A DNA stretch of 64,000 nucleotides from an uncultured Pseudomonadales bacterium (lineage in GTDB: Bacteria; Pseudomonadota; Gammaproteobacteria; Pseudomonadales; UBA7434): contig CALSRU010000015.1 of the NCBI GenBank assembly GCA_943788835.1, positions 1 to 64,000 on the forward strand, given 5' to 3'. The notes under the pieces are model-generated. The model did not search any database, was not told where the DNA came from, and was given only the letters and a program-made list of their open reading frames with translations. The translations under genes were made by a program, and so were the position numbers. Each line of letters starts with the position of its first letter. Position 1 is the first letter of the stretch. Shown one piece after another: positions 1-7,467 of this stretch.

Positions 1-2
1 TA

Positions 3-512
3 AATGTTTTTATTTTTGCGTTTATGTCTTTGGGCAGCCATTTACCCTCAGTGACCGGGGCAGCCGTGCCGCCCTGGCAGGTTTTGCAACTGGCTGAGTC
101 CATTAGCACCCCCACCGGCGCAACCATTAGTGGCAGCGTTGAGTTATTTCAGCTGCTTTATCAATGCACAGCCGGTGCGGTATTTGCCTCGATGATGGCT
201 TATGTAACGGCGCAATACGCCGATATAAAATTATTTCATTTTTGGAAAAAGCTGACGCACGGCAAACATTTATGGCTGCGCAATAATTTCAGCACACTGG
301 TCAGCCAAGGGGTCGATTCGTTTATGGTAGTCAGCATCACCTTTGGCGCTCTCTTTGTGGCCGGCGCCATGCAACTCAGTACTTTGTTACTACTTATGGG
401 CAGCAACTATCTATTTAAAATGACTGTAGCACTAGCCGACACGCTGCCCTTTTATTTCTTAGTCGGCAAGCTCAGTCGCTATTTACAAATAGACAACCAA
501 TCCGTCACCTGA
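3..512 (+). CDS. Queuosine precursor transporter, VUT/YhhQ family (5' end cut by window edge)
   Basis: This is an integral inner-membrane protein of the VUT (YhhQ) family, known for uptake of queuosine precursors (preQ0/preQ1). The listed ATG at 24 is not a true start: the frame stays open to the window edge (residues NVFIFAF precede it), so the N-terminal part, roughly a third of the usual 220-230 aa, lies outside. Family features visible are an aqueous-membrane layout with several hydrophobic segments and the C-terminal block NNFSTLVSQGVDSF followed by two more membrane spans. The assignment rests on this conserved C-terminal half. A PTPS/QueD-like gene lies 2.5 kb downstream but is not in the same transcript, so a functional link is only a possibility. 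Confidence 0.8.
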   Translation, partial: NVFIFAFMSLGSHLPSVTGAAVPPWQVLQLAESISTPTGATISGSVELFQLLYQCTAGAVFASMMAYVTAQYADIKLFHFWKKLTHGKHLWLRNNFSTLVSQGVDSFMVVSITFGALFVAGAMQLSTLLLLMGSNYLFKMTVALADTLPFYFLVGKLSRYLQIDNQSVT

Positions 513-647
513 TACCCAAGCACGCTACATTACATTTGGGCTATTTGTGTTTTTACACGATATGGACAGCCATGCGCATGATAAACTGACGCGGCGTCTA
601 AAGCGTATAAACTCTCAATAGCAATCCTTTGCGCTCGGAGCTAAACC

Positions 648-1925
648 TTGCCAGTCCCACCCAATGCTTCCCCAAAAAGCTCGCGACAAACCTTTTTAGC
701 GCTTCAAAATATCGAATTTAGATGGTTACTGGCCAGCAACGCGGCTTTCTTTTTGTCACTGCATGGGCAAATGCTTACGCGGAGCTATCTGGCGTGGAAC
801 ATGACTGGCCAGGAAATGTCACTGGCTTATATCAACGCAGCCTATGCCATCCCTATGATCCTTTGCTCGATTATTGGTGGCGCACTCACCGATCGCTTTG
901 AACGCCGCGGCCTTATTCAAATTGGCCAAGCCATCCTGCTGGTGAGCGAACTGGCCATACTGCTTTTACTGGTAATAGGGCAACTGGCTTTTTGGCATCT
1001 CATTATCGCTGGCATCATCGGTGGCATTGTTATTCCATTAATTATGCCCGCACGCACTGCAATGATCTTTAATATTGTTGGAGCCGCGCGCCTGGGCAAT
1101 GCCATGGCACTCTCGATGGCAGTGGTAAATATCACCCGCGTAATTGGGCCTGCCCTGATGGGCCTAGCGATCAGTCAATACTCAGTCACTGCAGCCTATA
1201 TCATTGCCAATATTTTGTTTCTGGCGGCTTACTTTTTTATGCTCAAGGTCGATAAAAAACCTATTGATCGAGTACAGCAAGGCAACGCCCATTTAAATCT
1301 GCTAGAGGATGTCGTTGCAGGGTTGCGCTATGTGCGCGCGTCCAAACCGGTACTAGCCTGCTTGGTGTTTGGTTTTTTACCCATGTGTTTAGCCATGCCC
1401 ATTCAAAACTTACTCATTTTGTACGCCGACAATGTTTGGGGTGTGGGCGAGGCAGGGCTGGGTATTTTAATGGCTGTGTCGGGCCTAGGCGGTGTACTGG
1501 GTTCACTGTGGCTAGCCATGCGCGGCGAGAACTCACAGCGTGCAAAGCTAATGGTCGCCAACGCACTGGGCTTCACCCTATGCTTGGCTATTTTTAGCTT
1601 AACCAGCAACTTTTACTTAGCGCTGGTGCCGTTATTACTGGCTAATTTGTGCGCCTCTGCGGCGCAAACGCTCAACAACACCACGGTGCAATTGTTGGTC
1701 GATGATCAGCAACGCGGCCGCGTGTCGGCGCTCATGATGATGGCGTTTGGTTTTACCCCACTGGGCGTAGTGCCGCTGGCTTGGGCCGCGCAGCACATTG
1801 GTATTGCCGCCACTACCACGGCGGCCAGTGCTCTGCTAGCGATGATCATTGGTGCTTTTTTCTTACTCAGTGCAACGCTCAGAACACTCGACACCGCGGT
1901 GCTGGCTGCACTTAAAAAACATTAG
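648..1925 (+). CDS. MFS transporter (MFS_3 / EntS-like efflux type)
   Basis: A 425 aa major facilitator with about 12 hydrophobic segments and an MFS motif A-like loop, GGALTDRFERRG, at residues 77-88. The overall form resembles the MFS_3 exporters (EntS-like), which move small organic molecules out of the cytoplasm by proton antiport; the substrate cannot be read from the sequence. The start is TTG at 648, preceded by CGGAG about 8 nt upstream, which supports it over internal ATGs. The gene stands alone and converges with the SDR gene at 1931, with a shared hairpin between the stops. Confidence 0.8.
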   Translation: MPVPPNASPKSSRQTFLALQNIEFRWLLASNAAFFLSLHGQMLTRSYLAWNMTGQEMSLAYINAAYAIPMILCSIIGGALTDRFERRGLIQIGQAILLVSELAILLLLVIGQLAFWHLIIAGIIGGIVIPLIMPARTAMIFNIVGAARLGNAMALSMAVVNITRVIGPALMGLAISQYSVTAAYIIANILFLAAYFFMLKVDKKPIDRVQQGNAHLNLLEDVVAGLRYVRASKPVLACLVFGFLPMCLAMPIQNLLILYADNVWGVGEAGLGILMAVSGLGGVLGSLWLAMRGENSQRAKLMVANALGFTLCLAIFSLTSNFYLALVPLLLANLCASAAQTLNNTTVQLLVDDQQRGRVSALMMMAFGFTPLGVVPLAWAAQHIGIAATTTAASALLAMIIGAFFLLSATLRTLDTAVLAALKKH

Positions 1926-1938
1926 TTTTATTAATGTT
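1912..1938 (-). terminator. Rho-independent terminator for the SDR gene, overlapping the end of the MFS gene
   Basis: AACATTA (1918-1924) pairs with TAATGTT (1932-1938) around a 7-nt loop. On the minus strand the stem is followed by six T residues, so it should end transcription of the SDR gene. The stem overlaps the MFS stop codon. Confidence 0.5.
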
Positions 1939-2638
1939 CTATTTGCCCCAAGTTGGCATGCACTACAGCACCGTTTAACACCGGATTATTGGCCGCAAAG
2001 GCTATAGTGCGAGCGATTTCAATGGGCTCGATTAAACGGTTGAAGGCAACACCGCTGGCAATGGATTCTAAAATCTCGGTACTGCCGCCCACGTGGTTTT
2101 CAAGCATTTCGGTGGCCGTAAATCCGGGGCATACGCAGGCTGTATGAATACCGCTGCCCACTAAGTCTTGGCAGCTGGCCCGCATCAAACCTAGTAGCGC
2201 ATGCTTTGATGTGACATACGAACACGTATTGGCCACGCCTTTTTCCGACAAGGTTGAACCCAAATAAATAATCGACGAACCCGGCTGCATCAAAGGCAGC
2301 ACAATTTGATTGAGCTGCGCTGGTGCAACCACATTCACTTGCAACACCTCCTGCAAAGAATCCGCCGCCAACTCCCGAGTAGAGTCTTTGCGCAGTAGTC
2401 CTGCGTTGTGAACCATTACAATCTCATCACAGCCAGTCAACTGTGCTTGAATATCACCAGCGCAAGCATCAATAGTGGCCGAGCTGCTCATATCCAGAGG
2501 TATGTGCACAATCCCCGTCAAGGCCGGCTCACTGCGCGACAGGTTGACCACTTTGTAGCCGGCCTCAATAAAAAGCTGTGCCGTTGCGTAACCAATGCCG
2601 CGACTCGCGCCAGTAATGACTAATGCTTTGTTACTCAT
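1931..2638 (-). CDS. Short-chain dehydrogenase/reductase, sepiapterin/benzil reductase-like
   Basis: A 235 aa classical SDR, presumably a cytoplasmic NADP(H)-dependent carbonyl reductase. The nucleotide-binding motif TGASRGIG is at residues 9-16, HNAG at 77-80, and the catalytic Ser128, Tyr141 and Lys145 (YVTSK) are present. A basic residue in the Gly-rich motif and Arg after the second strand favour NADPH. Overall form is closest to the sepiapterin-reductase/benzil-reductase group, and the divergent neighbour is a PTPS-like protein, so a pterin reductase role is plausible but inferred. The start codon lies in a perfect 14-bp tandem duplication that creates a five-codon upstream ORF overlapping the start (ATGA). 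Confidence 0.8.
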   Translation of the reverse strand: MSNKALVITGASRGIGYATAQLFIEAGYKVVNLSRSEPALTGIVHIPLDMSSSATIDACAGDIQAQLTGCDEIVMVHNAGLLRKDSTRELAADSLQEVLQVNVVAPAQLNQIVLPLMQPGSSIIYLGSTLSEKGVANTCSYVTSKHALLGLMRASCQDLVGSGIHTACVCPGFTATEMLENHVGGSTEILESIASGVAFNRLIEPIEIARTIAFAANNPVLNGAVVHANLGQIEH

Positions 2639-2654
2639 AATTTGTTACTCATAA
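2627..2654. repeat. Perfect 14-bp tandem duplication spanning the SDR start codon
   Basis: TTTGTTACTCATAA occurs twice with no spacer (2627-2640 and 2641-2654). Read on the minus strand it duplicates the first codons of the SDR gene, giving an upstream ATG at 2652 that encodes MSNKL and stops at a TGA overlapping the SDR ATG by four bases. Confidence 0.9.
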
Positions 2655-3016
2655 ATAGAATGCCTTTATCGAACTAGGACGATGATAAATGGTGAATGGT
2701 GTTAGTTGGTTCAGTCAAATGGTATAAACAGCGCCGAATTGCACCTGCCGCTAATCTGTAGTGAACAACGGCAACGTCATCGCCGTTAATCGACTTTGCC
2801 TTAATCGACTGCGCATTAATCGACTTAACGTCAGTAAACGTAAACTAAAGCAGACCCACATTAACACTTTAATCTACTGTCATTTGCCAAGCCGACAAGC
2901 TAGCATGTACGCCAGCAACGCATTGTACGGCCATCGGGCTCGCGAAGAAAACCACGGTTGCTTGAGCGTGCCGGCTGCAATGATTAATCCACTACCATTT
3001 CGCTCCACCAGCCATT
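2655..3016. other. Divergent intergenic region between SDR and PTPS-like genes, with 15-bp repeats
   Basis: This 360-bp region should hold the promoters of both flanking genes. Its main structure is three copies of TTAATCGACT at 2786, 2801 and 2816, at an exact 15-bp pitch. Direct repeats with such pitch can be regulator sites, but no regulator can be named. The 93-aa ORF that runs through it (2761-3042) has repeat-driven composition and overlaps the PTPS-like start, so it was not called. Confidence 0.6.
2786..2830. repeat. Three 15-bp direct repeats (TTAATCGACT + 5)
   Basis: Units begin at 2786, 2801 and 2816. Ten bases are identical in each and five are variable. They lie about 190-230 bp upstream of the PTPS-like start. 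Confidence 0.75.
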
Positions 3017-3514
3017 ATGACTCAACGTCTCACTACGATTGAAATCAGCAAAGAAGATCTGAAATTTTCAGGCGCGCACTTTACTATTTTTAGCGCTACC
3101 GAGCGTGAACGCCTGCACGGACACAACTTTAAAGTCCGCGCTTCGGTGGTTGCTCCGGTTGATGAAAACGGTATGTGCTTTAACTATCAAGAGATCAAGT
3201 CGCGACTGCGCAAACTGTGCTCGTCACTCGATGAATACGTGCTACTGCCTGGCCAATCGCCGCATATGCATATTCACCAAGAAGGCTCCATGTACATTGC
3301 TCAGTTTAACGGCGAAAGCATGTCGTTTTTAACCAGCGATACCCAAGTGCTGAGTATACGCAACACAACGGTTGAAGAATTTTCGCACTATATTTTGCAA
3401 CAATTGGTCAGCGCCGATAATTTCTTTGCCGACAATGATGTGCACAGTATGACAATTTCGGTTTCATCGGGTGACGGCCAATGGGGCTCCACCCAATGGC
3501 ACTCAACACAGTAA
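3017..3514 (+). CDS. PTPS/QueD-fold protein with a degenerate active site
   Basis: A 165 aa member of the 6-pyruvoyl-tetrahydropterin synthase / 6-carboxytetrahydropterin synthase fold. The three zinc-ligand histidines are visible: His21 in SGAHF, and His34 and His36 in LHGHNF. The catalytic Cys normally four residues before the HGH motif is absent (Arg30 there; Glu31 three residues before His34), and the LDH motif of the catalytic His is LDE (72-73). The usual C-terminal Glu is not obvious. It is therefore unlikely to be a standard QueD or PTPS. PTPS-III enzymes, which replace dihydroneopterin aldolase, use Glu in place of the Cys, so a folate or other pterin role is possible. It lies divergent to an SDR of sepiapterin-reductase type. 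No clear ribosome binding site precedes the ATG. Confidence 0.75.
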   Translation: MTQRLTTIEISKEDLKFSGAHFTIFSATERERLHGHNFKVRASVVAPVDENGMCFNYQEIKSRLRKLCSSLDEYVLLPGQSPHMHIHQEGSMYIAQFNGESMSFLTSDTQVLSIRNTTVEEFSHYILQQLVSADNFFADNDVHSMTISVSSGDGQWGSTQWHSTQ

Positions 3515-3745
3515 AAATCACATTCCAATAAATATTACATATTCTTCATTGTGTACGCGCAAGTAACAAACGTAAGCGATGAGCCTCACTCAAGGTTATT
3601 GCAGGCCAGCCAACGCAACCAGTAAATTTAGTTAAGTAATTGATTTTTAGATATATTTTAGAAAATTACCCGTCATCTAATTAGCTCGCCGCGGCGCTCA
3701 CAATCAATCTAAAGTGGTGCGCACAGGGCCAGAGGCGCAACTAAG

Positions 3746-3770
3746 GGGACGTGGCGTCCCGTTTTTTTTT
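3746..3770 (+). terminator. Strong intrinsic terminator
   Basis: GGGACG pairs with CGTCCC around the loop TGG and is followed by G and nine T residues. It is a near-ideal plus-strand terminator, 230 bp after the PTPS-like stop. Confidence 0.8.
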
Positions 3771-3956
3771 GCCCGCTACTATGGTTTCATAAGCTCATCT
3801 GATCAACCACGCAGGTTTGCGCTGATCAGGGACACGTTGTACTGAAGTAGCGCACCTGTAGGAACGTATCGTTAACTCCGATGCCAACCACGTTGTAAAG
3901 TTTTAAGTTTTAACCTCATATTCAAACGCCGGCAGTTTTGTCGGCGTTTTTTTTTT
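3771..3956 (+). ncRNA. Candidate small RNA between two terminators
   Basis: A non-coding interval of about 185 nt that ends in its own intrinsic terminator and starts just after another one. Inside, CTGATCA and TGATCAG can form a stem enclosing a smaller GCA/TGC stem. A second strong terminator in series suggests a separate short transcript, but no clear promoter was found and no known RNA family was recognised. An alternative is a back-up terminator for the PTPS-like gene. Confidence 0.25.
3924..3956 (+). terminator. Intrinsic terminator
   Basis: AAACGCCG (3924-3931) pairs with CGGCGTTT (3942-3949) around a 10-nt loop, with a run of ten T residues from 3947. It works on the plus strand; the minus side has a matching but weaker form downstream of rnr. 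Confidence 0.75.
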
Positions 3957-4038
3957 GCGCGCGATTTGAGGAGAAATAAACAAGCAGGCATCGCAAGCCC
4001 AGCTCGTCATAACGCGGACCTCACCAACATTGCTGTGG

Positions 4039-6444
4039 TTACTTGGCAGGCTTAGCGCGACCGGTTTTGCTTGCGCTCTTTTTGCGAGGACGTGATTTAG
4101 GCCGTGGCTTTTTAGCCTTGCCGGTAGCTTTTTTACGCGGCGGCGACTTACCCTTCGCTGATTTTTTTGTTCTACGATCGCCACTCCGCTCAGCGCCACC
4201 ACCGGCCAGCATCAAATCGACCTTACGCTGCTCCATGTCAACCGCTGCAACGGTTACTTGAATGGGGTCGCCCATCCGGTAGATCGTACCCGTTCGCTCG
4301 CCCACAAGCCGCTGCATAGCGGCGTCAAAGTGAAAGTAGTCTTTGCCTAAAGAGCTGATATGCACCATGCCCTCAACATACAAATCTTGCAGCTCGACAA
4401 ACATGCCAAAGCCGGTCACGCCGGTAATCACGCCGGCAAAGTCTTTGCCCACATGCTCCAACAAATATTCGCACTTTAAAAAAGCCATGACATCGCGCGT
4501 TGCATCATCGGCGCGGCGCTCGGTCATAGAGCAGTGCGCACCGGCGGCCAACACTTCGGCTTTGCCGTAGGGGTATATCACTTGCCGGTCGAGTAAACTG
4601 GCACCGCGTACTTTGCGCACATACTTAAACTTGTTGCGCCGCCGCACCATATGCTTAATGGCGCGATGCACCAACAAATCGGGGTAGCGACGAATAGGCG
4701 ACGTGAAGTGCGCATAAGCCTCGTAAGCCAAACCAAAATGGCCGTTATTCTCAGGGTCATAAACGGCCTGGCTCAGCGAACGCAACAGCATGACCTGAAT
4801 AAGACTCGCATCGGGTCTATCTTTAATTTTTAGCATCAGTGCTTGAAAGTGCTTAGGCGAAGGCTTGTCGCCACCGTCAAGCCACAAACCCATCTCACTC
4901 AAATACACGCGCAAATTTTCAAGCTTTGCCGGTTTAGGACCTTCGTGCACACGAAACAAAGCCTCTAGCTCAGACTTTTGTAAAAAATCTGCCGTAGCCA
5001 CATTAGCGCACAACATGCACTCTTCAATAATTTTATGTGCATCGTTGCGCGCCACAGGCACAATCGCATCGATTTTGCGTTTTTCGTTAAAAACCACTTG
5101 GGTTTCAACAGTTTCAAAATCAATAGCGCCGCGCTTGCTGCGACTTTTACGCAGCAGATGAAACAATTCGTTTAGGTCTTTTAAATGCGGTAAAACCGGT
5201 GCAACACGCTCCATTAAACCGGGCCGCGGCTCTCGCTCAATTAAACCTAACGCCTCAGCCACTTCTGTGTAGGTGAGACGCGCGTGTGAATGCATCACCC
5301 CTTCGTAAAATTCAAAGCCTGTGAGTTTGCCGGTGGCACTCAAGGTCATTTCGGCCACCATGCACAAGCGATCGACCTTCGGCTTGAGCGAACACAAACC
5401 GTTTGAAATAGCCTCGGGCAGCATCGGCACTACGCGACCCGGAAAATAAACCGAGTTACCGCGCGCAAACGCCTCGTTGTCTAGGGCAGAATTTACCGGC
5501 ACGTAATGCGCCACATCGGCAATGGCCACCCACAAGCGATAGCCGCCCCGCCAACCGCGCTCACAATAAACCGCATCGTCAAAATCGCGCGCATCTTCAC
5601 CGTCTATGGTCACTAGCGGTAATTGCCGCAAGTCCACCCGGTGTTTTTTATCTGCCTCTTCTGGCTCATCGGCTAACTTAGCTGCCTCGGCAACGACTTC
5701 ATCGGAGAACAAATAAGGAATGTCGTGACTGCGAATGGCAATATCAATTTCTAAACCCGGCGCCATCGGTGCACCCAACACTTCAGCCACCATGCCTTTG
5801 GCGCGCGTGCGTCGGTCAGGATATTCGGTAAGTTGTACCGTCACGTATTCACCCGGCTGGGCGCGCTGGCAATCGTTTTTATCAACCAAAATGTCGTGGG
5901 TAATGCGCGGGTTATCGGGCACCACAAAAAACACACCCGCCTCACTTTTTAGCCGCCCCACTACCCGCGTAGTATTGCGCGCAATAATCTCAACCAGCTT
6001 ACCCTCGGGCTGACCTCGGCGGTTTTCGCCCACCACACTCACTAACACTTCATCGCCATGAAACAGGCGGCGCATTTCGTTAGCGCTTAAATAAATATCG
6101 TCGCTACCCTCTTGCAAAACAAAGCCAAAGCCATCGCGGTGAGCCTCTACTCTACCGCCCAATAAATCCATTTTTTCGACCAACCCATACTCGTCAGCAC
6201 GGTTACAATGGATTTGACCGGCTCGCTGCATTGCCCCCAGCCGTTTTTGCAAAGCGTGGCGACTGTCTTGCCCTTTTATTTTTAAATGCTTGATTAGCTC
6301 ACGAAAACCCAGCGGGCCAAAAGCCTCAAGCTGCTCCAGAATGTATTCCCGGCTAGGAATGGGGTTTTCGTAATTAGAGGCTTCGCGTTTAGCGAAGGGA
6401 TCAGACGCGGCATCGCGCGCTGTTTGCTTGACTTTTTTTGGCAC
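4039..6444 (-). CDS. rnr: Ribonuclease R
   Basis: A processive 3'-5' exoribonuclease of the RNase II/RNB family that degrades structured RNA and takes part in rRNA and tmRNA-linked mRNA turnover in the cytoplasm. Visible from the N-terminus are a winged-helix segment (IPSREYILEQL), two cold-shock domains, the RNB catalytic motif GEDARDFDDAV, the block SPIRRYPDLLVHRAI, an S1 domain (FAGVITGVTGFGMFVEL) and a long Lys/Arg-rich tail, all standard for RNase R. The ORF track starts at a GTG at 6483; the GTG at 6444 (VPKKVKQTARDA) matches the family N-terminus better and has a CGGAA stretch upstream, so it is preferred (801 aa). rlmB, a common neighbour in gammaproteobacteria, is not adjacent. Confidence 0.95.
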   Translation of the reverse strand: MPKKVKQTARDAASDPFAKREASNYENPIPSREYILEQLEAFGPLGFRELIKHLKIKGQDSRHALQKRLGAMQRAGQIHCNRADEYGLVEKMDLLGGRVEAHRDGFGFVLQEGSDDIYLSANEMRRLFHGDEVLVSVVGENRRGQPEGKLVEIIARNTTRVVGRLKSEAGVFFVVPDNPRITHDILVDKNDCQRAQPGEYVTVQLTEYPDRRTRAKGMVAEVLGAPMAPGLEIDIAIRSHDIPYLFSDEVVAEAAKLADEPEEADKKHRVDLRQLPLVTIDGEDARDFDDAVYCERGWRGGYRLWVAIADVAHYVPVNSALDNEAFARGNSVYFPGRVVPMLPEAISNGLCSLKPKVDRLCMVAEMTLSATGKLTGFEFYEGVMHSHARLTYTEVAEALGLIEREPRPGLMERVAPVLPHLKDLNELFHLLRKSRSKRGAIDFETVETQVVFNEKRKIDAIVPVARNDAHKIIEECMLCANVATADFLQKSELEALFRVHEGPKPAKLENLRVYLSEMGLWLDGGDKPSPKHFQALMLKIKDRPDASLIQVMLLRSLSQAVYDPENNGHFGLAYEAYAHFTSPIRRYPDLLVHRAIKHMVRRRNKFKYVRKVRGASLLDRQVIYPYGKAEVLAAGAHCSMTERRADDATRDVMAFLKCEYLLEHVGKDFAGVITGVTGFGMFVELQDLYVEGMVHISSLGKDYFHFDAAMQRLVGERTGTIYRMGDPIQVTVAAVDMEQRKVDLMLAGGGAERSGDRRTKKSAKGKSPPRKKATGKAKKPRPKSRPRKKSASKTGRAKPAK

Positions 6445-6718
6445 TAGAATTCCGTAGTAGCGATAGCGGCAGCAATAAAACACAGCACTGTAAGGTATAA
6501 ACTGCCACAGGGATATTACATTCAGTATACAGCCGTTTGAGCCTGAAAAGTGTGCCGCCTAGTACCACTGTTCAAGCCAACAAAGTACAACCGACATTTG
6601 TTTGACAAGGATTTGCCATGTCAGTACAGTGCGCAGCCAATGTGGCGACCGCCAAGAGGCAGTAAACAGACTTCGCAGCCGCACCTAAACAGTTCGAAAA
6701 AACCCATCTATGTTCTAT

Positions 6719-6805
6719 GCCCAGGTGGTGAAATTGGTAGACACGCTAGCTTCAGGTGCTAGTCTTCGCAAGAAGGTGGAGGTTCAAGTCCTCTCCTGGG
6801 CACCA
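6719..6805 (+). tRNA. tRNA-Leu(CAG)
   Basis: An 87-nt tRNA including encoded CCA. The acceptor stem GCCCAGG pairs with CCTGGGC, the anticodon stem CTAGC/GCTAG encloses the loop TTCAGGT (anticodon CAG), there is a long variable arm (CTTCGCAAGAAGG region) typical of leucine tRNA, and the T arm is GGAGG-TTCAAGT-CCTCT. It reads CTG codons. Confidence 0.97.
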
Positions 6806-7123
6806 TTCACTTTGTTCATGCCAGCCCAAAAAACAGTCGGGACTCCCGGCACACAAGCAAAGCTTGTGCGCGTTCGGCTGCGCTTGAAGCGATGCTTCAA
6901 CAACGCTTACCTCACCCTCTCCTGGGCACCAATAGTTCTCCCTAACCGATTCGGCTGTAAAGCCTGTCATCGCAGACTAAATGCTGGTCCGGGACTTGAA
7001 CCGAAAGAGGTTCGCCAACTTGCACAGCAAGTTGCAACGAGCGGCACAGCAGCGAAGCCACCGCAGGTGGTCAAGATAGCCCCTAGGCTAGCTTGATTCA
7101 CCCTCTCCTGGGCACCATTCACT
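6790..7123 (+). repeat. Three direct repeats of the tRNA-Leu 3' end with hairpin-rich spacers
   Basis: The tRNA 3' end CCTCTCCTGGGCACCA occurs three times: in the tRNA (6790), at about 6916 and at 7102. Copies 1 and 3 also share the next six bases (ATTCACT region, 22 bp in all), and copies 2 and 3 share 20 bp starting TCACCC. The two spacers carry perfect hairpins with 3-nt loops: CACAAGC/GCTTGTG (6852-6868), TTGAAGC/GCTTCAA (6884-6900), AACTTGC/GCAAGTT (7017-7033) and CCACC/GGTGG (7058-7070). This looks like repeated att-type sites or remnants of tRNA-targeted insertions, but no integrase is present. Confidence 0.8.
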
Positions 7124-7467
7124 ACGAGAGAATAAAACAGCGTTACACGGCTATGAACTCCCCGGCGGTGCTTGGTGGAAGTTTTCAAAGGCCCCCTAGA
7201 TTTCGTACCCGCAAAAACCACAAGCACGCAAAAAAGGTACTCCTGAGCGATTACAAGGCCGTGCGGCAGGCGCGCTTTTCCCGACTATTTTTGCTCAAAA
7301 AAGTCGCAGTGCTAACTTATTGTTTTAAATGGAATTTTATTGATCCGTCGCAATTGATGAATTGACTATTTATTATCCTTTTGATAGTTTCCGTGGTTAA
7401 ATCGACTTTGGCACTCCATCCTTCGTAACCTCTGCATGGATGAAGAAATAGCATACGGAACTTTGCG
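7124..7467. other. Intergenic region, no gene seen
   Basis: About 340 bp between the tRNA repeat array and the FG-GAP pseudogene. ORFs crossing it (7093-7365 plus, 7317-7568 minus) have no recognisable features. It should hold the promoter of the following gene. Confidence 0.5.

Larger units (their letters stand above)
3515..4038. other. Intergenic region with two strong plus-strand terminators
   Basis: No convincing protein-coding gene lies between the PTPS-like gene and rnr. The region holds two separate intrinsic terminators on the plus strand 154 bp apart (3746-3770 and 3924-3956), more than is needed to end one gene, and an inverted repeat CTGATCA...TGATCAG in between. The minus ORF 3903-4202 overlaps the rnr end out of frame and was not called. 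Confidence 0.6.

Noticed and set aside
2761-3042. 93-aa ORF upstream of the PTPS-like gene
   Set aside because: Its composition comes from the 15-bp repeat (NRLCLNRLRINRLN), it has no ribosome binding site, and it overlaps the PTPS-like start out of frame.
3903-4202. Minus-strand 99-aa ORF at the end of rnr
   Set aside because: It overlaps the 3' part of rnr in another frame, runs through the terminator and shows only basic residues mirrored from the rnr tail.
6981-7000. tRNA T-arm-like stretch GGTTCAAGTCCCGGACC on the minus strand
   Set aside because: The bases resemble a T arm and acceptor end, but the stem does not pair fully and no other tRNA arms are present, so it is at most a fragment.
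6710-7096. ORFs crossing tRNA-Leu and its repeats
   Set aside because: They translate the tRNA itself; no protein features.
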